A DNA stretch of 64,000 nt from Eubacteriales bacterium (lineage in GTDB: Bacteria > Bacillota > Clostridia > Saccharofermentanales > DTU023): the NCBI GenBank assembly GCA_030537595.1, contig JAUNVR010000006.1, positions 27,808 through 91,807 on the forward strand. The letters run 5' to 3'. A model generated the notes under the pieces. It made no database searches. It was not told the DNA's origin and saw only the letters and a list, made by a program, of their open reading frames with translations. Positions within the stretch are counted from its first letter, which is position 1, and every line of letters starts with the position of its first letter. Of the stretch, positions 1 to 8,731 are shown one piece after another. Position numbers and translations under genes: made by a program.

Positions 1-65
1 TTAAAAGTAAAATCTTTCCTTCAGTATAGCAAATTTGAAGTCTGAATTTTGAGCTCAAGCTGTGC

Positions 66-71
66 TAAAAT
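66..71 (+). promoter_or_regulatory. candidate -10 box for a leaderless helicase mRNA
   Basis: TAAAAT matches the sigma-A -10 consensus at 5 of 6 positions and ends 7 bases before ATG 79. The -35 at 17-bp spacing (TGAATT, 43-48) is poor. Confidence 0.4.
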
Positions 72-78
72 TAGGACT

Positions 79-1386
79 ATGAATAATTTCCAGCAATTTA
101 ATTTGGCCCCTGAAACAATCCGGGCCCTTGAGCAGCAGTCTATAACTATTCCCAGTTCGATTCAAGAACAATCGATTGGGGCCTTAATTAACGGGCACGA
201 CGTAATTGCCAAAGCACCAACCGGCACGGGTAAAACCTTTGCCTTTGCGCTGCCGATGCTAGAGCGGATTCGTCCGGACGGCGGCCCGATTCAGGCCTTA
301 GTCCTGGCACCGACTCGTGAACTGGCAATTCAAATTGCCAAAGACATTGAATCTTTACTGCGTGAACGTCCCGAACTCGAGGTATCACTCGTCTACGGTG
401 GGCAGGCATACAATAAGCAAATTGAAAGTTTTAAGACAGCGCAGATTTTAGTCGCCACGCCAGGTCGTCTCTTAGACCATCTGCAGCGGAAGAATTTAAA
501 GCTTAGCAATTGTCATTATGCCATTCTCGATGAAGCTGACAGAATGGTTGATATGGGCTTTATTGACGAGGTCAAAAGAATCCTCGACAAGCTGCCAAAG
601 GAGCGGCAAATCGGACTCTTCTCGGCAACCCTCTCGCGTTCAGTCATGGACATCTCATGGGTTTACCAGAATCAGCCCTTAGAATTTGAAGTTGTCCCGG
701 AAGCTGAGGATAGACCACAGATTAGCGCCTTCCATTGCATCGCCAATGGCCCGCAAAGAGTGGCGGCCCTGCGCGATTTCTGCGCCTTACACGAACTCGA
801 TCGCGGCTTAATCTTCGTGAACATGAAACAATCCGCAGAGATTGTCTCGCGCCGTCTCCAGGGACTCGGCCTAAAAGCTGAGCACTTACACGGAGGCTTA
901 AACCAGAAGCAGCGAGAACGCATCTTAAAGCTCTTCCGAGACGGTAAGTTAAACTTTCTAGTGGCAACTGATGTCGCAGCCCGTGGCTTAGATATTGACG
1001 AGGTGGAATTAGTCGTTAACTATGACCTCCCTCTAGAAAACGAGAACTATGTCCACCGCATCGGCAGAACTGGCCGAGCCGGTGAAAGCGGCTATGCCTT
1101 AACTTTCTATACTGCTAACACAGAGCAAAGACTAAAAGAGCTACTGCGACGCACTCAGCAAAGCAGCAGCGAGTGGGCTTGGACTAAAGCCAAGGCTAAC
1201 CTCGCCTGGTTACCAGCTACAGAGATTGATGAAGATGCCCTAAAGGCTCGCTTCGAGCGCAGTCCGAAACGCAGCAAGAAAAGCTCAAGCAGAGCTGGCC
1301 AGAGAGCTCCGCGAAGTAGCGGACCAATGCGCGGTCGTAAAAGAGGCCAGGCTGGCAGAAAGTCTAAGCCAGGTAAAAAAGACTAA
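79..1386 (+). CDS. DEAD-box ATP-dependent RNA helicase
   Basis: ATP-dependent RNA unwinding enzyme of the bacterial RhlE/CshA type, probably acting in ribosome assembly or mRNA turnover in the cytoplasm. The classic motifs appear in order: a Q-motif near the N-terminus, Walker A APTGTGKT (about residue 46), PTRELA, the DEAD box in LDEADRMVDMGF, SAT, RGLDID and HRIGRTGRAG. The last 40 or so residues are a basic Arg/Lys/Ser/Gly tail typical of RNA-binding extensions. I start at ATG 79 because Q-motif numbering fits; a TTG at 49 is in frame but adds nothing conserved. No usable Shine-Dalgarno precedes ATG 79 (AGGA lies only 2 bases away), while TAAAAT at 66-71 would place the transcription start near the ATG, so the mRNA may be leaderless. 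Family assignment is firm; the exact subfamily is not. Confidence 0.95.
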   Translation: MNNFQQFNLAPETIRALEQQSITIPSSIQEQSIGALINGHDVIAKAPTGTGKTFAFALPMLERIRPDGGPIQALVLAPTRELAIQIAKDIESLLRERPELEVSLVYGGQAYNKQIESFKTAQILVATPGRLLDHLQRKNLKLSNCHYAILDEADRMVDMGFIDEVKRILDKLPKERQIGLFSATLSRSVMDISWVYQNQPLEFEVVPEAEDRPQISAFHCIANGPQRVAALRDFCALHELDRGLIFVNMKQSAEIVSRRLQGLGLKAEHLHGGLNQKQRERILKLFRDGKLNFLVATDVAARGLDIDEVELVVNYDLPLENENYVHRIGRTGRAGESGYALTFYTANTEQRLKELLRRTQQSSSEWAWTKAKANLAWLPATEIDEDALKARFERSPKRSKKSSSRAGQRAPRSSGPMRGRKRGQAGRKSKPGKKD

Positions 1387-1398
1387 GAGTAAAAATAA

Positions 1399-3069
1399 TT
1401 AGGAATTGAGATTAAGGCGAGTTTTCTCCTCCAGCGGAGGAAGATTTAGAACTCGCCTTATTTGAGTCTGTAAAGCGACCGTTTCACGTAAGTTGATTGC
1501 CAATCCGCCGATATAATAAATGCCAAAACCCAGAGCCATCTTAATTCCATAAACTAGCAGTTGAAGAATTTTTAAATTAGGCGCAAAGGGAATTGAACGC
1601 AGTGCGAACAATGCAATAGCCATCAGAGCGGCCGGCGGTAGCAGGCGAATGATAAAGGGGAAAATCCGATACGGCCTAAGTTCTGGACGGTGGTAGCGAT
1701 AGGCCTGGTACACCAATAAAGCTGAGAGCAGTGAATAGCTCGCATGCGCCATTGCTATCCCCTCGAGCCCGAAACTAAAGACTCTGGTGTAAAGCAGAAT
1801 AAATAAGGGATTTAAGACTAAGCTAATTAAACCAGTAACTAAGGTCAGCTGGGTAATTCTCCGAGCATAGAAGGCCTGATTCGTAATGAAAATTACGGAG
1901 TGCGCCAGCATCGAGATACAGAACCAGCGCATCACCCCTGCGGTCACGCCGACGTCATGCATGGTGTAATTGCTAGGATTCCATTGGAAGATCGCCTGTA
2001 TTGTTTCGAAGTTTAAAATCGCAAAAGCAATCGCAAAGGGCAGGATGTAAAACAAGGTCCTGCGAAGGGACATCGTATACAGCCGTCTAACCTTCCGATG
2101 CTCGCCCTGGGCTATAAAGGTTGTCAGATTAGGCAAAATTACATTCCCGATGCCTACAGCAATAATTCCATAGGGCAAGGTCCAGGTCGTAGCCGACTGC
2201 CGAATCGAGGTGACAGCACCGGTCATCGAACTGGCAAAGCGGTTCATAATCATGAAGTTTAGCTGGAGTACAGAGCCCGAAAGCAGAGTCGGTAAAGCCA
2301 GGCGCCAAAGCCGTTTAAAGCCGGGATTTGCAAAGTCGAAATTCGGTCTGAAATTAACTAATTCACGCCGGGCAAAAAAGGCTGCAAAGCAGAAATAGAG
2401 CAGGGCTGAAAGCACTACTGACCAGGCCACTTTCTTCACCGCTTCCTCAGTCGGCCCACCCAGGAGAATCAAGCCAATCATATAGGCTAAATTATAAACA
2501 ACTACCCCAAAGGAGGCCGGTCCGAAGCGACGATAAGCCTGTAAAACCCCGTTCGTCAAAGAGATACTGACCATCACAAAGGTCTGTAATAACAAAATTC
2601 TCGTCACCGGAATGACCAGATCTAACTTATCTGCCAGCTCCGGCATCGCCCCATCAGAAGCCTTCCCCATCAGAGCAGGAATCAGGTACGGGGCTAAAAT
2701 ATAGGTTAAAAGCAGAACTACTGCCATGATTGTGAGGAAAAAGGTTGAGAAGGTATTGATTGAATACCAGGTCTGCTTCTCTCTTTTGCGCTCAATACCA
2801 TGAGCCAGAGTCGGCGTCATGACCGCAGCCACAGCGCCACCAATCAATAGCTCAAACATCAAGTCTGGCAACTGGAAGGAAAAAATATAGGCATCGGAAA
2901 GCAAACCATAGCCAAATTTAGGAACAATTAAAATTTCCCTGAGGAAACCAGTCAGTTTGACCAGGAACATGGCAAAGATTGTGATTATCGTTGCCTCTGC
3001 AATACCCTGAGATGACGAAGCACGCTGTCTTCGTTTCATCTCCAAATCTTCATGCCTCTGCCTCTGCAA
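1399..3069 (-). CDS. murJ: lipid II flippase MurJ (MviN family)
   Basis: Polytopic membrane protein (556 aa, about 14 hydrophobic segments) of the MOP exporter superfamily that moves lipid-linked peptidoglycan precursor across the cytoplasmic membrane. The N-terminal segment with 'FLREILIVPKFGYGLLSDAYIFSFQLPDL' character (only part quoted as key residues: FLRE, SDAY, LPDL) is typical of MurJ, as are the paired Arg-rich cytoplasmic loops. The start is a TTG at 3069 preceded at 5-6 bases by GGAGGGG; the in-frame ATG ten codons later has no spaced ribosome site. It is the last gene of a likely unit with the two genes upstream (82-base gap to the CitG-like gene). A spore-cortex or polysaccharide exporter of the same superfamily is the alternative. 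Confidence 0.88.
   Translation of the reverse strand: MQRQRHEDLEMKRRQRASSSQGIAEATIITIFAMFLVKLTGFLREILIVPKFGYGLLSDAYIFSFQLPDLMFELLIGGAVAAVMTPTLAHGIERKREKQTWYSINTFSTFFLTIMAVVLLLTYILAPYLIPALMGKASDGAMPELADKLDLVIPVTRILLLQTFVMVSISLTNGVLQAYRRFGPASFGVVVYNLAYMIGLILLGGPTEEAVKKVAWSVVLSALLYFCFAAFFARRELVNFRPNFDFANPGFKRLWRLALPTLLSGSVLQLNFMIMNRFASSMTGAVTSIRQSATTWTLPYGIIAVGIGNVILPNLTTFIAQGEHRKVRRLYTMSLRRTLFYILPFAIAFAILNFETIQAIFQWNPSNYTMHDVGVTAGVMRWFCISMLAHSVIFITNQAFYARRITQLTLVTGLISLVLNPLFILLYTRVFSFGLEGIAMAHASYSLLSALLVYQAYRYHRPELRPYRIFPFIIRLLPPAALMAIALFALRSIPFAPNLKILQLLVYGIKMALGFGIYYIGGLAINLRETVALQTQIRRVLNLPPLEEKTRLNLNS
1413..1460 (+). terminator. hairpin, probable helicase terminator inside the murJ 3' end
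   Basis: A 10-bp perfect stem (AAGGCGAGTT / AACTCGCCTT) encloses a second stem (TCCTCC-AGC-GGAGGA) and is followed by TTATTT. It starts 26 bases after the helicase stop and lies within the last codons of the convergent murJ, so the two genes share this end. The weak T tract keeps confidence moderate. Confidence 0.5.
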
Positions 3070-3151
3070 GCTACCCCTCCATTAATTCCTCTACTAATTT
3101 AGCTTTCTTCTGAGATAACTCCCACAGTATACAATATTCTTTCTCAGCTAT

Positions 3152-4219
3152 CTATGCACAGTAGTCTTGAAAGAAAATTGCTAAGGCCAGTTGGTCAGCC
3201 GATCCTCCGGGAGAAGCATTGCGAGCAATAAATTCCTGGTCCAAGTCCCGGACAAAATCAATCAATTGCTGCTCCCTAACCCGCCGCAGTCGACGCACTG
3301 TTCCCAGGGGTTCACCCGCTAGACCCTCACTTTGATACAAGGCCCTTAACTTTGCTAATTTAATTCCTAAATCTGCCTGTAAGGCCCTAGCCTCAGCCTC
3401 GCCTAAACGATGATAAAGATTACTGTCAGAGATTTCAGAAATTAAAGCCAATAAAGCCCAAATCCGTGCCGAATTTTGACTGAAGCCAAAGCTTAAAGCC
3501 TCCTTTAGCCGGGGTAAAGCAAGCTCAAAAACCGCAGGATAGCCGGCTGCTGCAGCTTCTCGCGCTCCCCCCGCAGAACCTTTTAAGCGCTGTTGTAAAC
3601 CGTGCCCACGCTGTAATTGCTGCTGAAAGCTACCTAGCTCTGCGGCCTGCTTTCTGATTTTCTCGGGCATCTCTTTTGTCCAGGGTAAATCCAGAACAGG
3701 CTCTTCAGCAAGCTCAGTTCGGACGTATTCATAATCTTTTAAGGCACAAGCTCCCAAGGCAGAAATCTCGGCCCTGATCGCAGGAATCTCGACTTCAGCA
3801 TCTGCAGGCTGTCGAAAGCTCAGGTCAGCAATCGCATAAAGCACAAGACTAAAGGCAAAGAGCATGCCCTTTTGCGTATTAACTCCAGCCGTCTCCCCGA
3901 GCAGTCGCCGTTCCCAAACTCGCCCGAGCCAACGTAAGGCCGTAAAATCCTCCGCATAGCTTCGGCTTGTCGACTGAGCTCTGGCAAAAGCTAATTCCAC
4001 CACATGGCCAAAAAACTCTCTCAGGACTAGGGCACCCCGCCGAAATAAATCCACATTCATATCCAAATGTGATCCATTATTATATAAATCGACTAGGCCT
4101 GGCTTAGGACTGGTCTCGAGCTCCGCGACCACTGCAGCGTATGCTAAGTCTACTAGCCTCTTTTTTAGGGGCAATAAAGCAGCCCAGTTTAAATTAATCT
4201 GACTTTCTCGCCTACTCAT
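3152..4219 (-). CDS. triphosphoribosyl-dephospho-CoA synthase-like (CitG/MdcB family)
   Basis: The family makes 2'-(5''-triphosphoribosyl)-3'-dephospho-CoA, the prosthetic-group precursor of citrate or malonate lyase acyl carriers. The signature TSPKPGLVDLYNNGSH-DM near residue 38 and G(V)NTQKGMLFA near residue 115 match CitG blocks ('TPKPGLVD', 'VNTHKG'). No citrate lyase gene is present in the window. It follows the P-loop/AlaX-like gene with a 7-base gap and has a poor ribosome site of its own, so translation is probably coupled. At 355 aa it is longer than typical CitG (about 290 aa); the extra length is charged sequence in the middle. Because no lyase is nearby the physiological substrate may differ; family membership is secure, the substrate is not. 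Confidence 0.75.
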   Translation of the reverse strand: MSRRESQINLNWAALLPLKKRLVDLAYAAVVAELETSPKPGLVDLYNNGSHLDMNVDLFRRGALVLREFFGHVVELAFARAQSTSRSYAEDFTALRWLGRVWERRLLGETAGVNTQKGMLFAFSLVLYAIADLSFRQPADAEVEIPAIRAEISALGACALKDYEYVRTELAEEPVLDLPWTKEMPEKIRKQAAELGSFQQQLQRGHGLQQRLKGSAGGAREAAAAGYPAVFELALPRLKEALSFGFSQNSARIWALLALISEISDSNLYHRLGEAEARALQADLGIKLAKLRALYQSEGLAGEPLGTVRRLRRVREQQLIDFVRDLDQEFIARNASPGGSADQLALAIFFQDYCA

Positions 4220-4226
4220 CTTTGCA

Positions 4227-5150
4227 CTAAGGAATTATTTGATTCAAATCTGAAAGCTGGGAATCATACTGGAAGCCGACTATGCCGACCAGCTGATAAC
4301 GTCCAGTGATAGATTCTTTAATAAACTCAGGGTGTAAAGTGAAGTGCTTAATATCACCAGTTGCTTCCACGTGCATTCTAGGACCTGTACAGTAATGCAC
4401 AATATCGCCAATCGTGATGTGATAATCATCCTTGTAAGAAATTGGTAAATTCGCAGCGATCTTCTCTTTAACCTTTGCCTCCAGGGCCGGAATATCTATC
4501 TCCGGTTTATTCTCAAAGGACAGAATAAAGCCGTGGCGAACATCATCATGGTCAAAGCGCCCGATCCCCATCAGCGATAACTCATGCTCGACTAAATCCT
4601 CAGCAGAGTGCGCCATCTTCCTAAAAATTACTGAAGGCATTACGATATCAGCAACCTCTTGTGGCTCGGGGCCGAAAACCGAAGGCCGGGTAATAATAAT
4701 CTCTTCCCCAACTCCCAGCAGCAGGTGCGCATTGCGCTTTAAGACCGGATAAATCAAATCAAAATGCTCAACTATAACGCGCCGATTCAATTTTAAGGCT
4801 GCTTCAATTGCTTCTGCCAGGTCGCCCAGCTGGTAAAAACCCTGCTCGAAACGAATATCGAGGTGGTAGGTGTGAGGTTTGAAGAATCCAGTATCATCGA
4901 GATCCATGATGGGCAGGGGGCGCACATTGACCCCAGAATCATCATTGGTTAATTCCAAGCCCGGGAACATCCCCTTTAAGAGCATTGACTTACCGGACCC
5001 TGCTTCACCGATAACGCCGATTAAATTATCATAGGGGCTCAGATACATCTGCGCGATCTGCGCTCCAACGTCAGCCATCCGGATTGCCCCACGAGGCGCT
5101 AATAAGACGCTGTAAAGATGGTTTTTCTGCATGCGTGCTGAATAGGACAT
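4227..5150 (-). CDS. P-loop ATPase-like protein with AlaRS/AlaX-type second additional domain
   Basis: Protein of 307 aa with two recognisable parts. The first carries a Walker A loop (GEAGSGKS near residue 53) followed by an LELTNDD segment, as in small kinases or NTPases. The C-terminal part, about residues 195-285, ends in YCTGPRMHVEATGDIKHF, which resembles the zinc-site block of alanyl-tRNA synthetase editing domains (CGGTHVxxTGEIxxF). The fit to the 'alanine-tRNA synthetase second additional domain' group of clostridial proteins is from memory, not a search. I start at ATG 5150 because GGAGGT sits 4 bases before it; the GTG at 5162 overlaps that site. It is upstream of and nearly contiguous with the CitG-like gene, hinting at a shared role. 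Function unknown. Confidence 0.7.
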   Translation of the reverse strand: MSYSARMQKNHLYSVLLAPRGAIRMADVGAQIAQMYLSPYDNLIGVIGEAGSGKSMLLKGMFPGLELTNDDSGVNVRPLPIMDLDDTGFFKPHTYHLDIRFEQGFYQLGDLAEAIEAALKLNRRVIVEHFDLIYPVLKRNAHLLLGVGEEIIITRPSVFGPEPQEVADIVMPSVIFRKMAHSAEDLVEHELSLMGIGRFDHDDVRHGFILSFENKPEIDIPALEAKVKEKIAANLPISYKDDYHITIGDIVHYCTGPRMHVEATGDIKHFTLHPEFIKESITGRYQLVGIVGFQYDSQLSDLNQIIP

Positions 5151-5301
5151 ATCGACCTCCACTAATCCAAAGAGCTGATGGCTGTCAGCATTGACAATTC
5201 TTTTGCTTCTTTAATAATTTAAGATTGAAGCATGCTTATCCTTGCCTATTTTAGCATACTCAGTGCAAGGCTTTACTTTAGCTAGCTCAAAGGAGAAAGA
5301 G

Positions 5302-6636
5302 ATGGCAGCAGAAAAATTAGAATTCAAAGAGCTAAAGCTCAGCGCAATGATGCACCTCGGCATCTACTCCTGCCTTGGCGGAGAATGGCAAGGTCAAACT
5401 ATCCCTTGGTATGCGGAGTGGATCAAGCACACAGCAAAAATAGCCGATGCTGAATACCGGAAGCTGGTCTCTAGCTTCCAGCCTAATCAACTAGAGCCCG
5501 AAAGGCTAATCAAAGAATTAAAAGAACTTGGCTTCCAGAGCTTTTGCTTTACGGCCAAACACCATGACGGCTTCGCGCTTTACCCCTCTAAATACGGAAA
5601 CTTCAATAGTGAGAGGGACTTTTTAGCTGAATTCTCAAAGGCTTGTAAAGCCCATGGACTGGGTTTTTCCATCTATTACTCACAGGCCCAAGACTGGTCA
5701 GATCAAAACGCCTACTCCGCCTATTCCGAGAGTGAGCCAGAAGATTTTGAGCGCTACTTTTACGGCAAGTGTCTAGCCCAGATCGACGAAATCCTAAGTA
5801 ATTATGGCCCTTTACAGTCGATCTGGTTCGATACACCCGATCGGATGCCCTTGCGCTACGCCCAGGAACTGAGAGACTTTGTCAAAGCCCGGCAGGCAGA
5901 TTGCTTAATTAGCGGTCGGATTGGCTATGGCCTGGGGGATTACTTGACTTGCGCTGATAACACAGTCCCTGCAAAAGCCTGGACTGCCCCTTGGGAACTA
6001 CCAATTAGCTGCGGAGAGTCTTGGGCGTACAAGAAAGCTGCGCAGCAGTATAAAAGCTTTCCTGAAATCCTCGATTGCTTCCTCAAAACCCTGAGTCGAG
6101 GAGGCCATTTCTTACTCAACCTCGGGCCAAAGGCAGACGGCAGTCTCGTGCCAGAGGAAGCTGAAATATTTGCAAAACTGGGCGACTATGTCCAGCGCAA
6201 TAAGGCGGCAATTTTCAAGACTCAGTTTTTAGCCGATCAGCTCTATGAAATTTCCGAGAGCTATTTTTTACAAAGTCAAAATGAGCAAAAACTACACTTA
6301 CATATTTTAAATCCAAAAAACTTCGACCGGGAAAATTATAATCTGCTGGGCTTTCAAAACGAGCTGCTGGCTGTCCAATTCAATCCATTGAAGCCAAATG
6401 AAGAAGCCTACTGCCTAGGGCCTAGAGACTTTTATCAAAGAACAAGCCTCGAAGGTGAACCCTGCTGGACTTTCAAAATCCCAAGTGAGTATAGAACGTC
6501 ATCACAGCCTTACAGCATAACATTTAGCTATGGAGGGGTGAAAAATGCCGCCCTAGCTTCTAAATCAAGCCAGGGCAATCGAAATAATGCCAAGCAGCAA
6601 TTGCTCGTCTACCAGCCTGAATATGTTAAAATCTAA
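5302..6636 (+). CDS. alpha-L-fucosidase, GH29
   Basis: Glycoside hydrolase that removes terminal alpha-L-fucose from glycans by a retaining mechanism. The N-terminal barrel shows the GH29 hallmarks HLGIYS...GGEW, FTAKHHDGFALYPS, and SIWFDTPDRM, where the Asp of WFD aligns with the family nucleophile. A C-terminal all-beta region follows from about residue 320. No signal peptide is visible, so it probably acts on imported oligosaccharides in the cytoplasm. ATG 5302 is chosen because AAAGGAG lies 6 bases upstream; a TTG at 5242 is in frame but lacks a site. At 444 aa it is a normal single-domain length. It sits 46 bases before cutC on the same strand. Confidence 0.88.
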   Translation: MAAEKLEFKELKLSAMMHLGIYSCLGGEWQGQTIPWYAEWIKHTAKIADAEYRKLVSSFQPNQLEPERLIKELKELGFQSFCFTAKHHDGFALYPSKYGNFNSERDFLAEFSKACKAHGLGFSIYYSQAQDWSDQNAYSAYSESEPEDFERYFYGKCLAQIDEILSNYGPLQSIWFDTPDRMPLRYAQELRDFVKARQADCLISGRIGYGLGDYLTCADNTVPAKAWTAPWELPISCGESWAYKKAAQQYKSFPEILDCFLKTLSRGGHFLLNLGPKADGSLVPEEAEIFAKLGDYVQRNKAAIFKTQFLADQLYEISESYFLQSQNEQKLHLHILNPKNFDRENYNLLGFQNELLAVQFNPLKPNEEAYCLGPRDFYQRTSLEGEPCWTFKIPSEYRTSSQPYSITFSYGGVKNAALASKSSQGNRNNAKQQLLVYQPEYVKI

Positions 6637-6682
6637 ATAAATTAACAGCCGACTTTGACTGTGCAGAAAGGTTGGAAGTGAA

Positions 6683-7444
6683 ATGAAAAAATATCAGCCT
6701 ACACTCGAAATTGCTTGTGGCTCGGCCTGGGATGCGATTGAAGCTGCAGCAGGTGGTGCCGATCGGGTAGAGTTTTGCTCTGCGATGTTCTTAGGTGGAC
6801 TAACCCCAAGCTACGGCTCCTTTGTCACTGCCCGCCGGGATTGCCGCATTCCCATGTACGTCATGCTGCGACCACGCGAAGCCAGTTTTGCCTACAACGA
6901 TTACGAATATAATGTAATCAAGGAAGATGCAAAAATCTTTTTAGAAGCCGGGGCTGAAGGCCTGGTACTTGGTCTTTTAACCCCAGATAATGATCTAGAC
7001 TTGGAGCGTTTGAAGGATTTTCGCGAGACCTTCCCCGATGCTGAATTAGTTTTTCACCGCGCCTTTGACATCGTCAACGATTGGCGCTCAGCGATGGAAA
7101 GTCTAATTGAACTAGGTTTCAAGCGCATCTTAAGTTCCGGCCAAGCCCCCAACGTAATAATCGGCAAGGAAAAATTAAAAAGCATGAACGAGGCTGCCCA
7201 AGGGCGGATTGAAATCATGCCAGGCGGTGGCTTGAAGCCCTTTTTCCTAGCAGAATTACTGGAATACACCGGAGTTAGCTCAGTCCACATGAACCTGCGC
7301 CGCCCGGTCCGTGACGCCTCTGGAGATATGACCAATGGAATACACTTTGGCGGAGCACTTTATCCAGCCGAAAATCTCTACGATGTAATCGACAGTGAGA
7401 AGGTGCGCCAGATTAGTAGTGGCGAAATCTTCAAGACAAATTAG
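6683..7444 (+). CDS. cutC: CutC family protein
   Basis: TIM-barrel protein (253 aa) historically linked to copper homeostasis; the biochemical role is unsettled. Conserved CutC blocks are present: LEIACGSAWDAIEAAAGGADRVE at the N-terminus (key residues C, S, D, A, GADRVE), YVMLRPREASF (family 'MIRPRGGDF'), LVFHRAFD, and ILSSGQAPN. ATG 6683 is preceded by GGAAGTG. It is probably co-transcribed with the fucosidase upstream and ends in a hairpin at 7480-7521. The pairing with a glycosidase may mean a role in sugar or metabolite handling rather than copper, but that is inference. Confidence 0.9.
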   Translation: MKKYQPTLEIACGSAWDAIEAAAGGADRVEFCSAMFLGGLTPSYGSFVTARRDCRIPMYVMLRPREASFAYNDYEYNVIKEDAKIFLEAGAEGLVLGLLTPDNDLDLERLKDFRETFPDAELVFHRAFDIVNDWRSAMESLIELGFKRILSSGQAPNVIIGKEKLKSMNEAAQGRIEIMPGGGLKPFFLAELLEYTGVSSVHMNLRRPVRDASGDMTNGIHFGGALYPAENLYDVIDSEKVRQISSGEIFKTN

Positions 7445-7479
7445 CTTAAATAACTTAGAAAATTAAATTTCAAAATAGG

Positions 7480-7531
7480 ACTGCCCAATTTAGCCAGATC
7501 ACTTCACGCTAGCTGGGCAGTTTTATTTTTC
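7480..7531 (+). terminator. intrinsic terminator after cutC
   Basis: Stem ACTGCCCA (7480-7487) / TGGGCAGT (7514-7521), with an inner TAGC/GCTA pairing, followed by TTTTATTTTT-like sequence. It also borders the convergent ispF stop at 7523. Confidence 0.75.
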
Positions 7532-8047
7532 TTCCGGATAGGCTAGGCGGCTGCCAGATAGTAAAACCCTACAACTCATCCCCTCACCCCGACCGAAGGC
7601 AGTTAATGCCTCACCACTTGTCGCGCTAATTCCCACCTGCTCGGCTCGAAGCTTTAAGACCTCGGCGACTGCAGCCCTCAAGCGCGCTAGATGTGAGTAC
7701 AGATAAGGGCGCTTCCCTTCCAGGCTGATTGAGACATGGTGGATTCTATAATCCAGGTCTAAGTCTTTCAACTGGCTTAATTGGAGCTCTAGGAAAACCC
7801 GCGAATCCGTGATTCCTTCTTCCCTACATAATCGATCGGCCGGGGGACCCAGCACCGGGTCTAGGGCGCCCAGAGAGGCCAGGGCATGGCAGAGGGCATG
7901 AAAGATTATATCCCCATCAGAATTGGCTAAAAAACCGACTTCTTCAGGAAAGCTTAGCCCGGCCAAAACTAAGGCCTTGCTTTCACTCTCACTAACAAAG
8001 CGGTGACTATCCTCGCCCAGAGCTGTCAAATATACGCGCTCTTCCAT
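7523..8047 (-). CDS. ispF: 2-C-methyl-D-erythritol 2,4-cyclodiphosphate synthase-like (divergent IspF)
   Basis: IspF cyclises CDP-methylerythritol 2-phosphate in the MEP route to isoprenoids. Evidence: an N-terminal DSH (metal-ligand Asp and His, family 'D-x-H'), LANSDGDIIFHALCHA (third metal-ligand His), DSRVFLE, and TAFGRGEGMSCRV near the C-terminus (family 'FTGRGEGI'). It is divergent: the family 'GDIGxxFPD' block is replaced by ALDPVLGPPADRL, and the first strand 'RIGHGFDVH' is poorly kept. I start at ATG 8047 because GAGGGGGAATAAG precedes it; the longer reading from 8101 lies inside the upstream methyltransferase. Length 174 aa is slightly above the usual 155-160. It begins 1 base after the stop of the upstream gene, so coupling is likely. 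Confidence 0.78.
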   Translation of the reverse strand: MEERVYLTALGEDSHRFVSESESKALVLAGLSFPEEVGFLANSDGDIIFHALCHALASLGALDPVLGPPADRLCREEGITDSRVFLELQLSQLKDLDLDYRIHHVSISLEGKRPYLYSHLARLRAAVAEVLKLRAEQVGISATSGEALTAFGRGEGMSCRVLLSGSRLAYPEEK

Positions 8048-8048
8048 C

Positions 8049-8726
8049 TTATTCCCCCTCAGCAAGCAGCGGCTTATGCGCCCGGAAAACCTGGTAGCCA
8101 CGATCTCTTAGGACTCGCTCAACTTCTGGGAAGAGCCGTTCTAATTCGCGCCGATGGCTTTCTGCCCCCTGCTTCTTACGGACCACCAGATAAAAGCTCC
8201 CACCAGCTAGCAAGGCTTTTTCCACCTCCGCATACAAGCGGTAGCATAGCTCCTTCCCTGCACGGATTGGCGGATTGGTCACGCAGAGCTGGAAATAGGG
8301 CAAATCAATAGCTGCTTCGTCCAAATTCATCTGCCCTTCAGAATTCAAGTTTAAACCGTCCGCCTCGAAGACTTGTAAATTCTTCTCTCCTTGACAATTC
8401 ATCCGCGCCAGCTCAACGGCCCGCGGAGAAAGATCAACTAAGGAGATCTCGGCCTCAGGCCAAAATTTAGCCATGAACAAGCCGAGCACCCCGTTCCCGC
8501 AGCCGAGGTCCAAGATTTTATCTGGCTGCCAATCCGGCTGCTCGTCTGCAGCAGTCTTTATTGCTTTTAAAAGCAAGCGAGAACCCTCATCAAAACCACG
8601 TTTTGCAAAGATTCCTGCAGAGGTTTTAAGCTGCAGTTTCAAGCCGTCTAGCTCATAGCTGTGAGTTTTAATTTCCCCCTCACCCTCCGGGGCATTGAAA
8701 TAATGTCGTTGACTCAATGCACTCAC
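8049..8726 (-). CDS. class I SAM methyltransferase, RsmC-like
   Basis: Rossmann-fold methyltransferase similar to the C-terminal half of RsmC, which methylates guanine in 16S rRNA; the single-domain form is common in Firmicutes. Motif I is ILDLGCGNGVLGL (about residue 73), followed by the acidic strand end SLVDLSPRAVELA and the catalytic motif TNPPIRAGKE, the hallmark NPP(I/F)xxGK of N2-guanine methyltransferases. Length 225 aa. It lies 5 bases after queT and directly ahead of ispF in the ileS-queT-rsmC-ispF series. The exact rRNA target is inferred from family. Confidence 0.85.
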   Translation of the reverse strand: MSALSQRHYFNAPEGEGEIKTHSYELDGLKLQLKTSAGIFAKRGFDEGSRLLLKAIKTAADEQPDWQPDKILDLGCGNGVLGLFMAKFWPEAEISLVDLSPRAVELARMNCQGEKNLQVFEADGLNLNSEGQMNLDEAAIDLPYFQLCVTNPPIRAGKELCYRLYAEVEKALLAGGSFYLVVRKKQGAESHRRELERLFPEVERVLRDRGYQVFRAHKPLLAEGE

Positions 8727-8731
8727 CTCAC

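Noticed and set aside
49..78. Upstream TTG start of the helicase
   Set aside because: No ribosome site, and the added residues are not part of the conserved Q-motif region.
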